NCBI RefSeq assembly: GCF_007049795.1 | Contig: NZ_SCFY01000001.1 | Coordinates: forward strand, 62,001-126,000 | Length of the DNA stretch: 64,000 nucleotides | DNA from: Ectopseudomonas mendocina | Lineage (GTDB): Bacteria > Pseudomonadota > Gammaproteobacteria > Pseudomonadales > Pseudomonadaceae | Reading direction: 5' to 3' | Part shown: piece by piece, positions 48,596-56,242 of the stretch | How positions within the stretch are numbered: the stretch's first letter is position 1 | How the letters are laid out: every line of letters begins with the position of its first letter | Translations under genes and position numbers: made by a program | Notes under the pieces: generated by a model | The model's database searches: none | What the model was told of the DNA's origin: nothing | What the model saw: the letters and a program-made list of their open reading frames with translations, nothing else

Positions 48596-49408
48596 ATGAA
48601 AATCGTCTCCTTCAATATCAACGGCCTGCGTGCGCGCCCTCATCAACTGCAAGCTCTAATCGAAAAACACCAGCCGGACGTGATTGGACTGCAGGAAACC
48701 AAGGTGGCCGATGAGCAGTTCCCCGAAGCGGAGATTCGCCAGCTCGGCTACCACGTGCATTACCACGGCCAGAAAGGCCATTACGGCGTCGCCCTGCTCT
48801 CGCGCCAGGCGCCGCTGAGCCTGCACAAGGGCTTCCCCTGCGACAACGAGGATTCCCAGCGTCGCTTCATCTATGGCACCTTCGCCGATGCTCACGGCAA
48901 CCCCATCACCGTGATGAACGGCTACTTTCCGCAAGGCGAAAGCCGCGATCACCCAGTGAAGTTTCCGGCCAAGCAACGCTTCTACGCCGACCTGCAGCAA
49001 CTGTTGGTGGAGCGTTTCGAGCCGCAGCAGGCGCTGGTGGTCATGGGCGACATCAACATCAGCCCGGAAGATTGCGACATCGGTATCGGCGAGCCCAATC
49101 GTCTGCGCTGGCTGAAAACCGGCAAATGCAGCTTTCTGCCGGAAGAGCGCGAGTGGCTGGCGACCCTGAAGAACTGGGGACTGGTGGACAGCTTCCGCCA
49201 CCTCAACCCCGAGGTGAATGACCGTTTCAGCTGGTTCGACTACCGCAGTCGCGGCTTCGAAGACGAGCCCAAGCGCGGCCTGCGCATCGACGTGATCCTC
49301 GCCAGCCAGCCGCTGCAGGCGCGCTTCAAGGATGCCGGCATCGATTACGACCTGCGTGGAATGGACAAGCCATCGGACCATGCGCCGATCTGGCTGGAAC
49401 TGAACTGA
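48596..49408 (+). CDS. xthA: Exodeoxyribonuclease III
   Basis: This 270-residue Mg-dependent AP endonuclease and 3'-5' exonuclease works in base-excision repair. Catalytic residues seen are N7 (FNINGLRA), E34 (GLQETKV), the [16 protein letters not shown] loop and the C-terminal SDH (His262). The block [19 protein letters not shown] is specific to the XthA branch. The start at [10 protein letters not shown] is the family start; the longer frame upstream is ignored. A 9-bp hairpin follows the stop. Confidence 0.95.
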   Translation: MKIVSFNINGLRARPHQLQALIEKHQPDVIGLQETKVADEQFPEAEIRQLGYHVHYHGQKGHYGVALLSRQAPLSLHKGFPCDNEDSQRRFIYGTFADAHGNPITVMNGYFPQGESRDHPVKFPAKQRFYADLQQLLVERFEPQQALVVMGDINISPEDCDIGIGEPNRLRWLKTGKCSFLPEEREWLATLKNWGLVDSFRHLNPEVNDRFSWFDYRSRGFEDEPKRGLRIDVILASQPLQARFKDAGIDYDLRGMDKPSDHAPIWLELN

Positions 49409-49413
49409 AACTG

Positions 49414-49437
49414 GGGGCGCGTGAGATGACGCGCCCC
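49414..49437 (+). other. Hairpin after xthA (weak terminator)
   Basis: GGGGCGCGT (49414-49422) pairs with 49429-49437 around GAGATG. There is no T run, so termination would depend on Rho or be partial. Confidence 0.45.
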
Positions 49438-49464
49438 GTCACATGACTGCAATCTGACTGACTT
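49436..49464 (+). promoter_or_regulatory. Pho-box-like direct repeats
   Basis: CCGTCAC, CTGCAAT and CTGACTT start at 49436, 49447 and 49458, an exact 11-base period. Each matches the PhoB half-site CTGTCAT at 4-5 of 7 positions. The site lies 46 bases upstream of the phosphate-binding-protein-like gene. Weak but suggestive. Confidence 0.3.
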
Positions 49465-49509
49465 AATCTGCGCGGCACTTTCTCTCACCCACTAGAAGGT
49501 GCCTGCCGC

Positions 49510-50892
49510 ATGCCGCGCGCCCTGCCTGCCATTGACTGCGATCTCTGGGGTCGCACCCTGTCTCTGCTGCTGATCGGTTTCATCTGCTACGCCCTGCCCC
49601 TGTCCGTTTTTGCCGCCCTACCCACCTCCGAGGGTAGCCAGCCGGTGCTGCGCATCCAGGGTTCCAACACCATTGGCGCCAAGCTCGGCCCAGAGCTGGT
49701 CAAAGGCTTGTTCGAAGCTCAAGGCCTGCATGACATTCGTAGCGAGAACGGCGCCCGCGAGAACGAGCAACGCGTGCTGGCGCGCCGGGCCGATGGTCGT
49801 TTGGTCATCGTCGAGGTGGCGGCCCATGGTTCGGGTACCGGTTTCACTTCGCTCAAGGATGGCAGCGCCGATCTGGCCGCCTCGTCACGACCGATCAAGG
49901 ATGGCGAGGCCGCTAGCCTGACGACACTGGGCGACATGCATAGCCCGCAGAGCGAACAGGTCATCGCCATCGACGGTCTGGCGATCATCGTCCACCCGTC
50001 AAACCCGGTTTCCGCCCTCAGCGTCGAACAGATCGCGCAATTGTTCTCCGGCGAGATAGACGACTGGGCGGCGCTAGGTGGCAAGCCCGGCAAGGTTCGC
50101 GCTTATGCGCGCGATGACAATTCCGGCACCTACGACACTTTCAAGGAACTGGTGCTGTCTCCAGGCGGACGCACGCTGGCGGCCGATGCCCAACGTTTCG
50201 AGTCCAGCACCCAGCTCTCGGATTTGGTGAGCAGCGATCCCAACGGCATCGGCTTCATCGGCCTGCCCTACATTCGTCAGACCAAGGCTGTCGCCGTCGC
50301 AGCTGGCGACTCTCACCCCATGCCGCCGAGCACCACACTGATCGCCACCGAGGACTACCCCCTGGCGCGTCGTCTGTTTCTCTACAACGACCCGCAACTG
50401 ACCAACCCATGGGCACGCGCGCTGATCGACTTCGCCCATAGCCCACGCGGCCAGGCCATCGTCGACAACAGCGGTTTCATCGCCCAGACCGTCCAGGCGG
50501 TCAAGGTCGCCGCGGATGCGCAGATGCCAGCGGAGTACCAGCAACTGGCAAAGCAGGCGCAGCGCCTGTCGGTGAACTTCCGCTTCCAGGAAGGCAGCGC
50601 AACGCTGGATAACAAGGCGCACCGCGATTTGCAGCGGGTACTGGACTACCTCAAGCAGCACGACAAGCTGCAGAACAAGGTGGCGCTGGTCGGTTTCGGC
50701 GATCCGAAGAGCGACCCTGAACGCGCCGAACTGCTGTCGAAACTGCGAGCCATGGCGGTGCGCCGCGAACTGGCCAGACAGGGCGTACTGTTTCGCGAAA
50801 TCACCGGCATGGGCAGCGAACTGCCGGTGGCGGCCAACGATCAGGACAACGGCCGCATCCGCAATCGCCGCGTCGAGATCTGGGTGTACTGA
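49510..50892 (+). CDS. Phosphate-binding (PstS-like) and OmpA C-terminal domain fusion
   Basis: This 460-residue exported protein has a signal peptide of about 35 residues ending SVFA. A PBP-like domain (about residues 45-330) follows, with GSNTIG, HGSGTGF, AASSRPI and DNSGTYDTFKELVL, the pattern of PstS phosphate-binding proteins. An OmpA/MotB peptidoglycan-binding domain (about 345-460) ends GRIRNRRVEIWVY. The fusion should tether a phosphate or oxyanion binder to the cell wall in the periplasm. No pstCAB genes lie beside it, so it may act in sensing or adhesion more than in uptake. Pho-box-like repeats lie upstream. Confidence 0.85.
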   Translation: MPRALPAIDCDLWGRTLSLLLIGFICYALPLSVFAALPTSEGSQPVLRIQGSNTIGAKLGPELVKGLFEAQGLHDIRSENGARENEQRVLARRADGRLVIVEVAAHGSGTGFTSLKDGSADLAASSRPIKDGEAASLTTLGDMHSPQSEQVIAIDGLAIIVHPSNPVSALSVEQIAQLFSGEIDDWAALGGKPGKVRAYARDDNSGTYDTFKELVLSPGGRTLAADAQRFESSTQLSDLVSSDPNGIGFIGLPYIRQTKAVAVAAGDSHPMPPSTTLIATEDYPLARRLFLYNDPQLTNPWARALIDFAHSPRGQAIVDNSGFIAQTVQAVKVAADAQMPAEYQQLAKQAQRLSVNFRFQEGSATLDNKAHRDLQRVLDYLKQHDKLQNKVALVGFGDPKSDPERAELLSKLRAMAVRRELARQGVLFREITGMGSELPVAANDQDNGRIRNRRVEIWVY

Positions 50893-51054
50893 CGCCGGAA
50901 AATATTCCTCCGCAGGGGGCTTGGCAGCTTCTCGACTCGGCGTTAGCCTTTGCACCGCGTGACGCCGGGCCCCTCTGGCGGTGAGTGTTCTCACCGTGAT
51001 GTCGGAGTCACTGAGTGGATTTCTTTCAACTCAGGCAGACATAAGGGAGGGCTC
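50893..51054 (+). ncRNA. Hairpin-rich leader of the TerC gene (candidate riboswitch)
   Basis: The 162-base gap before the TerC gene can fold into at least three stems. These are GGCGT (50939-50943) with 50962-50966, CGGTGAG (50979-50985) with 50990-50996 around TGTT, and CTGAGT (51011-51016) with 51029-51034. Leaders of TerC/Alx genes often hold manganese-sensing yybP-ykoY elements. I could not match that consensus convincingly, so this is only a candidate. Confidence 0.3.
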
Positions 51055-52044
51055 ATGGACGCTCTACTTGCCTTTTTCACATCCCCCATCTTCGGTACCC
51101 CCGGCTGGTTCTGGCTGGCGTTCCTGGTACTGATCATCACCCTGCTGGTACTCGACCTCGGCGTGCTGCATCGCGAGCAGCATGAAATCGAGATGCGTGA
51201 GAGCCTGCTGCTGTATTCCGGCTACTTCGGTGTTGGGGTCGCCTTCGGCGGCTGGATCTGGTGGCAGCTCGGCGGCACCAAGGCGATGGAGTACTACACC
51301 GGTTTCCTGGTGGAGCAATCGCTGTCGATGGACAACGTCTTCGTCATGGCGATGATCCTCGGCTACTTCAACATCCCGCGTAAGTACCAGCACCGCGTAC
51401 TGTTCTGGGGCATTCTCGGGGTGATCGTGCTGCGCGCGATCATGATCGGTCTGGGCACGGCCCTGGTGCAGCAGTTCGACTGGATTCTCTACCTCTTCGG
51501 CGCCTTCCTGCTGTTCAGCGGCATCAAGATGCTGCGCAGCGGCGGTGACGAAGAGTCGCACCCGGACCTGGCGCAGAATCCGGTGATCCGCTTCGTGCGC
51601 AAGCACATTCGCGTCACCGATGAGCTGCACGAAGGTAAGTTCCTGGTGCGCCTGAAGGATCAGGTCAGTGGCAAGCCGCTGCTCTATGCCACCCCGCTGC
51701 TGCTGGCGCTGGTGCTGATCGAACTGGCCGACCTGGTGTTTGCGGTGGACAGCGTGCCGGCGGTACTGGCCATCTCGCAGGACCCGTTCATCGTCTACAC
51801 CTCGAACATCTTCGCCATTCTCGGCCTGCGCGCGCTGTACTTCGCCCTGGCTGCACTGATGCACCGCTTCATCTACCTGAAGTACGCCCTGGCGCTGGTG
51901 CTGATGTACATCGGCGGCAAGATCTTCCTGCACGATCTGATCAAGGTTCCCGCCCTGCTCTCACTTGGCGTAACCTTGGGTCTGCTGGCTGGTGGCGTGC
52001 TGCTGTCACTGCTGAAGACGCGAGACAAGGCCAGCGCTACCTGA
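51055..52044 (+). CDS. TerC/Alx-family membrane protein
   Basis: This 329-residue inner-membrane protein has about nine hydrophobic segments. The two family motifs with acidic residues are visible: QSLSMDNVFVMAMIL near residue 82 and LVFAVDSVPAVLAISQDPF near 230. Members such as Alx and MeeF export manganese; others are linked to tellurite resistance. GGGAGG lies five bases before the chosen ATG, and the in-frame extension to 50950 runs through the leader. A small gene follows after nine bases. Confidence 0.9.
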   Translation: MDALLAFFTSPIFGTPGWFWLAFLVLIITLLVLDLGVLHREQHEIEMRESLLLYSGYFGVGVAFGGWIWWQLGGTKAMEYYTGFLVEQSLSMDNVFVMAMILGYFNIPRKYQHRVLFWGILGVIVLRAIMIGLGTALVQQFDWILYLFGAFLLFSGIKMLRSGGDEESHPDLAQNPVIRFVRKHIRVTDELHEGKFLVRLKDQVSGKPLLYATPLLLALVLIELADLVFAVDSVPAVLAISQDPFIVYTSNIFAILGLRALYFALAALMHRFIYLKYALALVLMYIGGKIFLHDLIKVPALLSLGVTLGLLAGGVLLSLLKTRDKASAT

Positions 52045-52053
52045 GGAGAAGCG

Positions 52054-52233
52054 ATGCGCGAAGTCTGCATAGAACTCATCGAGCGCCAGGGTCAACGGTT
52101 CTGGCAGGTGAAACTCGGACGACGCGCATTGACCTTTCAGGACGAGGCCGCTGCACGCGCCTTCGCCGCCCAAGTGCATATGCGCATGGGCTGGCTGGGC
52201 CAGGAGCAGCGTTCTGACGACAGCTTGCCCTGA
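52054..52233 (+). CDS. Small conserved-looking protein (59 aa)
   Basis: This 59-residue soluble protein begins MREVCIELIERQGQRFWQVK and continues with an alanine-rich helix (FQDEAAARAFAAQVHMRMGW). GAGGAG lies four to five bases before the ATG. It starts nine bases after the TerC stop and ends just before a terminator, so it is the second gene of that transcript. The predicted fold is a beta-hairpin and a helix. No function known to me; linkage to a metal exporter hints at a related role. Confidence 0.7.
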   Translation: MREVCIELIERQGQRFWQVKLGRRALTFQDEAAARAFAAQVHMRMGWLGQEQRSDDSLP

Positions 52234-52252
52234 CCCTGCAGACACAAAAGAA

Positions 52253-52283
52253 GAGGCCCGCATAAAAGCGGGCCTCCTTTCTT
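52253..52283. terminator. Bidirectional terminator
   Basis: The stem GAGGCCCGC (52253-52261) with 52268-52276 has an ATAAAA loop. CTTTCTT follows on the plus strand and TTCTTTTGT on the minus strand. It serves the TerC operon and the converging START-domain gene. Confidence 0.88.
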
Positions 52284-52303
52284 ACCACCGGAGCGGGCCT
52301 GGC

Positions 52304-52903
52304 TCAGCGTCCTTCCACCTTCGCCCGCAAGCCCTGCAGCGTTTGCAGCGGCGCATCGACGACGAAACTGTTGGCCAGCCAGGAGGGCACGCTACCGCCC
52401 GGTTCAGTGTGCACCTCATAGGTCACTTCCACCTCGCCCTGACCCAGCGGTTTGAGATGCCACTCGCCATCGACACGCTGCACCCGCACGAAGTCCTTTT
52501 CCTCCGGCAAGCGCTCCGGCACCGCCTTGAGCAGACGCGTGACGCCGCCATCTGCATCGGTGCGAGTGGTCACTTGGATCACCGAATCACGCGCCTTCAC
52601 CGGCCAGGGCATTTCGAAACGGGTGTACAGCTCGCTCACGTCACCCTTGCTCTCGAGCAGTCGCTGCTGCTGGCAACTGAAGATCCAGGAGCAGGAGCCG
52701 GCGACATCCTCCTGCGCCGCTTGTACGGCAGCCAGGTCGCCCTTGATCGTCACCACGCCACGATAGGCCTTGTACTTCGACCCAGGCACATCGGCCAGAT
52801 AAACGCTGACACCGTCTTCCTCGCGTTCCAACTGCCACTGCCTTTCGGCAGCTTGGGCAGCGGTCGCGCACAACAGCATGGCCAGAATGGAAAAACGCAT
52901 CAT
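52304..52903 (-). CDS. Exported START-domain protein
   Basis: This 199-residue protein has a signal peptide (MMRFSILAMLLCATAAQA, cut near residue 18). One START/lipid-binding domain fills the rest (WQLEREEDGVSVYLADVPGS through VVDAPLQTLQGLRAKVEGR). START domains form a hydrophobic pocket for lipids; a periplasmic location is implied. The ATG at 52903 follows GGGAG by nine bases; a TTG three codons upstream is less likely. It converges with the TerC operon across a shared terminator. The ligand is unknown. Confidence 0.85.
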   Translation of the reverse strand: MMRFSILAMLLCATAAQAAERQWQLEREEDGVSVYLADVPGSKYKAYRGVVTIKGDLAAVQAAQEDVAGSCSWIFSCQQQRLLESKGDVSELYTRFEMPWPVKARDSVIQVTTRTDADGGVTRLLKAVPERLPEEKDFVRVQRVDGEWHLKPLGQGEVEVTYEVHTEPGGSVPSWLANSFVVDAPLQTLQGLRAKVEGR

Positions 52904-52968
52904 TTCGAGCAACTCCCGGGAGGACTGTTTGCGTTTCGACCCGCCCGGGCCGCAAGCGGTTCAAATCG

Positions 52969-53220
52969 TCAGGCCGTCGCCTGCTCCAGCCAGCCCAGCA
53001 TCCGAATGGCACTCTCGCGGTCATCCGCACACAACTGTTCTTCTGCCTTGAAACCTCCGCACACAGCAGGTCTCTCCGGGCGACCGAAGATGGCGCAGAG
53101 AAACTCGGCATCAAGATGGATGCAGCGCACGCCGGCCGGCTTGCCATCGGGCATGCCCGGAATCGGAGAACTGATGGAAGGCGCGATGCAGCAGGCACCG
53201 CAACCAGCACGACACTCCAT
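52969..53220 (-). CDS. YkgJ-family Cys-cluster protein
   Basis: This 83-residue cytoplasmic protein has eight cysteines (C3, C7, C10, C11, C33, C42, C54, C64), including the CGACC core typical of the YkgJ/UPF0153 family. The family is thought to bind zinc or an iron-sulfur cluster; its function is not established. GAGG is spaced well before the ATG. The open frame continues upstream but without a start signal. It lies between the START gene and a dehydrogenase on the same strand. Confidence 0.85.
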   Translation of the reverse strand: MECRAGCGACCIAPSISSPIPGMPDGKPAGVRCIHLDAEFLCAIFGRPERPAVCGGFKAEEQLCADDRESAIRMLGWLEQATA

Positions 53221-53293
53221 GAAACGACCTCGACTACAAACGAACGGCGGCGATCCTAATGACCTCCACACTTGCCGTCGAGGCCTTTCACGA

Positions 53294-54166
53294 TCAGCGG
53301 TTACGCTGCAGGCGGGCCAGCAGGCTGGAGGTATCCCAGCGCCCACCACCCATGGATTGAACATCGGCATAGAACTGATCGACCAGCGCCGTCACCGGCA
53401 GCTGTGCGCCGTTGCGACGCGACTCTTCGAGCACAATCGACAGGTCCTTGCGCATCCAGTCGACCGCGAAGCCGAAGTCGAACTCGCCCGCCAGCATGGT
53501 CTTGTAGCGGTTTTCCATCTGCCAGGACTGCGCCGCGCCCTTGCTGATCACATCGACCACCGCATGACCATCCAGCCCTGCGCGCTGAGCGAAGTTCAGC
53601 GCTTCTGCCAGCCCCTGAACCAGACCAGCGATGCAGATCTGATTGACCATCTTGCTCAACTGGCCGCTACCGGCCGGCCCCATCAGGCGCATCATTCGCG
53701 CGTAGCTCTGGATGACCGGTTCGGCCACGGCATAGGTTTCGGCCTCACCACCGACCATCACGGTCAGCACGCCATTGACCGCTCCCGCCTGACCGCCGGA
53801 CACCGGCGCATCGAGAAAACCGAGGCCACGCTCGACCGCGATGGCTGCCAACTCACGCGCGACATCAGCAGAAGCCGTGGTGTGGTCGACCAGAATGGCG
53901 CCCGACGCCATGCCAACGAATGCGCCCTGCTCGCCCAGCACCACACTGCGCAGGTCGTCATCGTTGCCGACACAACACATCACCAGTTCGGCACCTGCAA
54001 CCGCCTCACGCGGGGTCGGCGCACTGCTGCCGGCATACTCGCCCATCCACTGCTCGGCCTTGCCCTGCGAGCGGTTGTAGACAGTCACCTGATGACCGTT
54101 GCGGGCCAGATGCCCGGCCATCGGATAGCCCATGACGCCCAAACCGAGAAACGCGACCTTTGCCAT
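53294..54166 (-). CDS. 3-hydroxyisobutyrate dehydrogenase-family oxidoreductase
   Basis: This 290-residue NAD(P)-dependent beta-hydroxyacid dehydrogenase has a Rossmann motif at residues 8-13 (GLGVMG), the substrate motif DAPVSGG at 119-125 and the catalytic lysine K172 in GQLSKMVNQI. Family members act on 3-hydroxyisobutyrate, tartronate semialdehyde or succinic semialdehyde. No valine-degradation or glyoxylate-carboligase genes are adjacent, so the substrate is open. AGGAGG lies five bases before the ATG, fixing the start. Confidence 0.88.
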   Translation of the reverse strand: MAKVAFLGLGVMGYPMAGHLARNGHQVTVYNRSQGKAEQWMGEYAGSSAPTPREAVAGAELVMCCVGNDDDLRSVVLGEQGAFVGMASGAILVDHTTASADVARELAAIAVERGLGFLDAPVSGGQAGAVNGVLTVMVGGEAETYAVAEPVIQSYARMMRLMGPAGSGQLSKMVNQICIAGLVQGLAEALNFAQRAGLDGHAVVDVISKGAAQSWQMENRYKTMLAGEFDFGFAVDWMRKDLSIVLEESRRNGAQLPVTALVDQFYADVQSMGGGRWDTSSLLARLQRNR

Positions 54167-54350
54167 AGCGACCTCCTGTAGATATAGGCGCCAGAGCCTA
54201 ACACGACGTTTGCCCTGGCCGAAAAGGCCTTCCATACTGCCTGCGGTACCGCTCAGCACAGGGGCTTGAACTTGGTCCTGATACCAGGAACCTTTTCCAT
54301 GCAGTGAGGCCGAAGCGCAACAAATCGCAGACAGGTTCTAAGGAGCGCCC

Positions 54351-54899
54351 ATGGGGCATTGGCTAGTCATCGACCTGGAGGCCACCACCGACGAAGGCGG
54401 CTGGGCGATGGAAGAAATGGAAATCATCGAGATCGGTGCCAGTCTGGTTGGCGTGGACGGCCATGAGCGCGATCACTTTCAGCGCATCGTCAGACCACAG
54501 CGGCGCCCGCGTCTGACAGACTTCTGCCGTGAGCTCACCCACATCACCCAGAGCGATGTCGATAGCGCTGCGCCAATGCCACAAGTCTGGGCCCAGTTCG
54601 AGCGCTGGCTGACCCAGCATGCACCACGCCTGGTCGGCTGGAGTAGCTGGGGTGATTACGACCGCCGCCAGCTGGAGCAGGAATGGCGTCAACATCAGTT
54701 GCACAGCCTGCTGACCCAGGTGCCGCACCTCAACCTCAAACAGGCTTTCGCCAAGGCGCGCCAATTGCAGCGCCCGGTTGGCCTGCACAGTGCACTGCAA
54801 CTGGCTGGCATGCAGTTTCAAGGGCAACAGCACCGCGCCCTCGAAGATGCGCGTAACACCGCCCGCCTGCTGCCACTGGTATTGCCCCTCAAAGACTGA
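54351..54899 (+). CDS. DEDDh 3'-5' exonuclease
   Basis: This 182-residue exonuclease of the ribonuclease H-like DEDDh type has D8 and E10 (VIDLEATTDEGG), a middle acidic motif (GWSSWGDYDRRQLEQEW) and H161/D166 (HRALEDARNTARL). It is closest to ERI-1/KapD-type exonucleases, small enzymes that trim RNA or DNA 3' ends. Its cellular target is unknown. It stands alone; the 138-base gap to ppnP holds no credible gene. Confidence 0.87.
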   Translation: MGHWLVIDLEATTDEGGWAMEEMEIIEIGASLVGVDGHERDHFQRIVRPQRRPRLTDFCRELTHITQSDVDSAAPMPQVWAQFERWLTQHAPRLVGWSSWGDYDRRQLEQEWRQHQLHSLLTQVPHLNLKQAFAKARQLQRPVGLHSALQLAGMQFQGQQHRALEDARNTARLLPLVLPLKD

Positions 54900-55037
54900 T
54901 GACGAAGAAAAGGCGCTTGGGCATACTGGCGACCCTTTTATGGCCTGCCATGCATGGCGGCTACCCTTCGGGCCGTCGTCACACGACGTTAAACATGGCT
55001 TCCAGCAACTTTTTCAAACCCTTCCGAGGAATCGCAG

Positions 55038-55319
55038 ATGTTCAAGGTCAACGAATACTTCGACGGCACCGTCAAATCCATCGGTTTCACCATGGCTGAA
55101 GGCCCTGCCACCATCGGCGTAATGGCCCCGGGCGAATACGAATTCGGCACCAGCCAGCTGGAAGTCATGCACGTGGTTGCCGGCGCTCTGACCGTCAAGC
55201 TGCCAGGCAGCGACAGCTGGAACACCTTCGAAGCCGGCAGCAAATTCACCGTCGAGGCCAACAGCAAGTTCCAGCTGAAGGTAGCCGTAGACACCGCCTA
55301 CCTCTGCGAATACCACTAA
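55038..55319 (+). CDS. ppnP: Pyrimidine/purine nucleoside phosphorylase
   Basis: This 93-residue single cupin protein of the PpnP (YaiE, DUF1255) family has blocks [20 protein letters not shown] and [19 protein letters not shown]. coli PpnP phosphorolyses many nucleosides to the base plus ribose 1-phosphate. The length matches the family exactly. GAGGAA lies upstream of the ATG. A strong terminator follows, so it is probably monocistronic. Confidence 0.93.
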   Translation: MFKVNEYFDGTVKSIGFTMAEGPATIGVMAPGEYEFGTSQLEVMHVVAGALTVKLPGSDSWNTFEAGSKFTVEANSKFQLKVAVDTAYLCEYH

Positions 55320-55334
55320 GCCACAGGCCTCATG

Positions 55335-55366
55335 AAAAACCGGCCCTCGCGGCCGGTTTTTTCTTT
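55335..55366 (+). terminator. Rho-independent terminator of ppnP
   Basis: AAAAACCGGCC (55335-55345) pairs with GGCCGGTTTTT (55351-55361) around CTCGC. The T run continues as TTCTTT. Confidence 0.9.
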
Positions 55367-55390
55367 CATGCTCACCAGCAGGACATACCC

Positions 55391-56242
55391 ATGCCACGCA
55401 GCGCACTTATCGTCCCCATTGCCTTGCTCGTGGTGGCCATGGTCTCGATCCAGAGCGGCGCCTCGCTGGCCAAGAACCTGTTCCCGCTGGTCGGCGCCGA
55501 AGGCACCACGGCGCTGCGCCTGGTGCTCGGCGCGATCATCCTGTCGCTGGTGATGCAACCGTGGCGTGCACGTCTGGACCTGCGCAAGTGCCACGCCCTG
55601 CTGGCTTACGGCCTGGCGCTGGGCGGCATGAACCTGATGTTCTACATGTCGCTGCAAAGCATTCCACTGGGCATCGCCGTGGCCCTGGAGTTCACCGGGC
55701 CGCTGGCCCTGGCGTTGTTTTCCTCGCGCCGCCTGCTGGATTTCGTCTGGGTGATCCTGGCCGTCGCCGGGCTGTGGATGCTGCTGCCTACCGGCGCCAC
55801 GCAACACGCCATCGATCCGCTCGGCGCAGCCCTGGCACTCGGCGCGGGTGTTTGCTGGTCGCTGTACATCATCTTCGGACAGAAAGCCGGCCCCCAGCAT
55901 GGCCGCCGCACCGTTGCCCTGGGCACCTGGGTCGCCGCTCTCCTGGTACTGCCCATCGGAGCCTGGCATGCCGGCAGTGACCTGCTGAGCCTCGACCTGC
56001 TGCCCATCGCCCTGGGTGTCGCGGTGCTGTCCTCGGCCCTGCCCTACAGCCTGGAGATGGTCGCCCTTACGCGCCTGCCAGCGCGCACCTTCAGCGTACT
56101 GATGAGCCTGGAGCCGGCAGTCGCGGCAATGTGCGGCCTGGCCTTTCTCGGAGAGAAACTGCTCTGGGGCCAGTGGCTGGCCGTCGGCGCGATCATCGTC
56201 GCCTCGGCCGGGGCGGCCGCCACTATCAAGCCAAAAAGTTAA
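55391..56242 (+). CDS. RhtA-type EamA exporter
   Basis: This 283-residue inner-membrane transporter has ten hydrophobic segments in two EamA repeats. The sequence IQSGASLAKNLFPLVGAEGT and the later VLSSALPYSLEMVALTRLPA are typical of RhtA, the threonine/homoserine exporter group of the DMT superfamily. The substrate is inferred only. The 3' end overlaps, by four bases, the converging ABC exporter gene on the other strand. Confidence 0.87.
   Translation: MPRSALIVPIALLVVAMVSIQSGASLAKNLFPLVGAEGTTALRLVLGAIILSLVMQPWRARLDLRKCHALLAYGLALGGMNLMFYMSLQSIPLGIAVALEFTGPLALALFSSRRLLDFVWVILAVAGLWMLLPTGATQHAIDPLGAALALGAGVCWSLYIIFGQKAGPQHGRRTVALGTWVAALLVLPIGAWHAGSDLLSLDLLPIALGVAVLSSALPYSLEMVALTRLPARTFSVLMSLEPAVAAMCGLAFLGEKLLWGQWLAVGAIIVASAGAAATIKPKS

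Noticed and set aside
50893..51054. Firm yybP-ykoY manganese riboswitch call
   Set aside because: Hairpins are present but I could not align the conserved internal loops, so it is reported only as a structured leader.
54899..55099. 66-codon frame between the exonuclease and ppnP
   Set aside because: Begins on the exonuclease stop and runs into ppnP in another frame; the product shows no domain.
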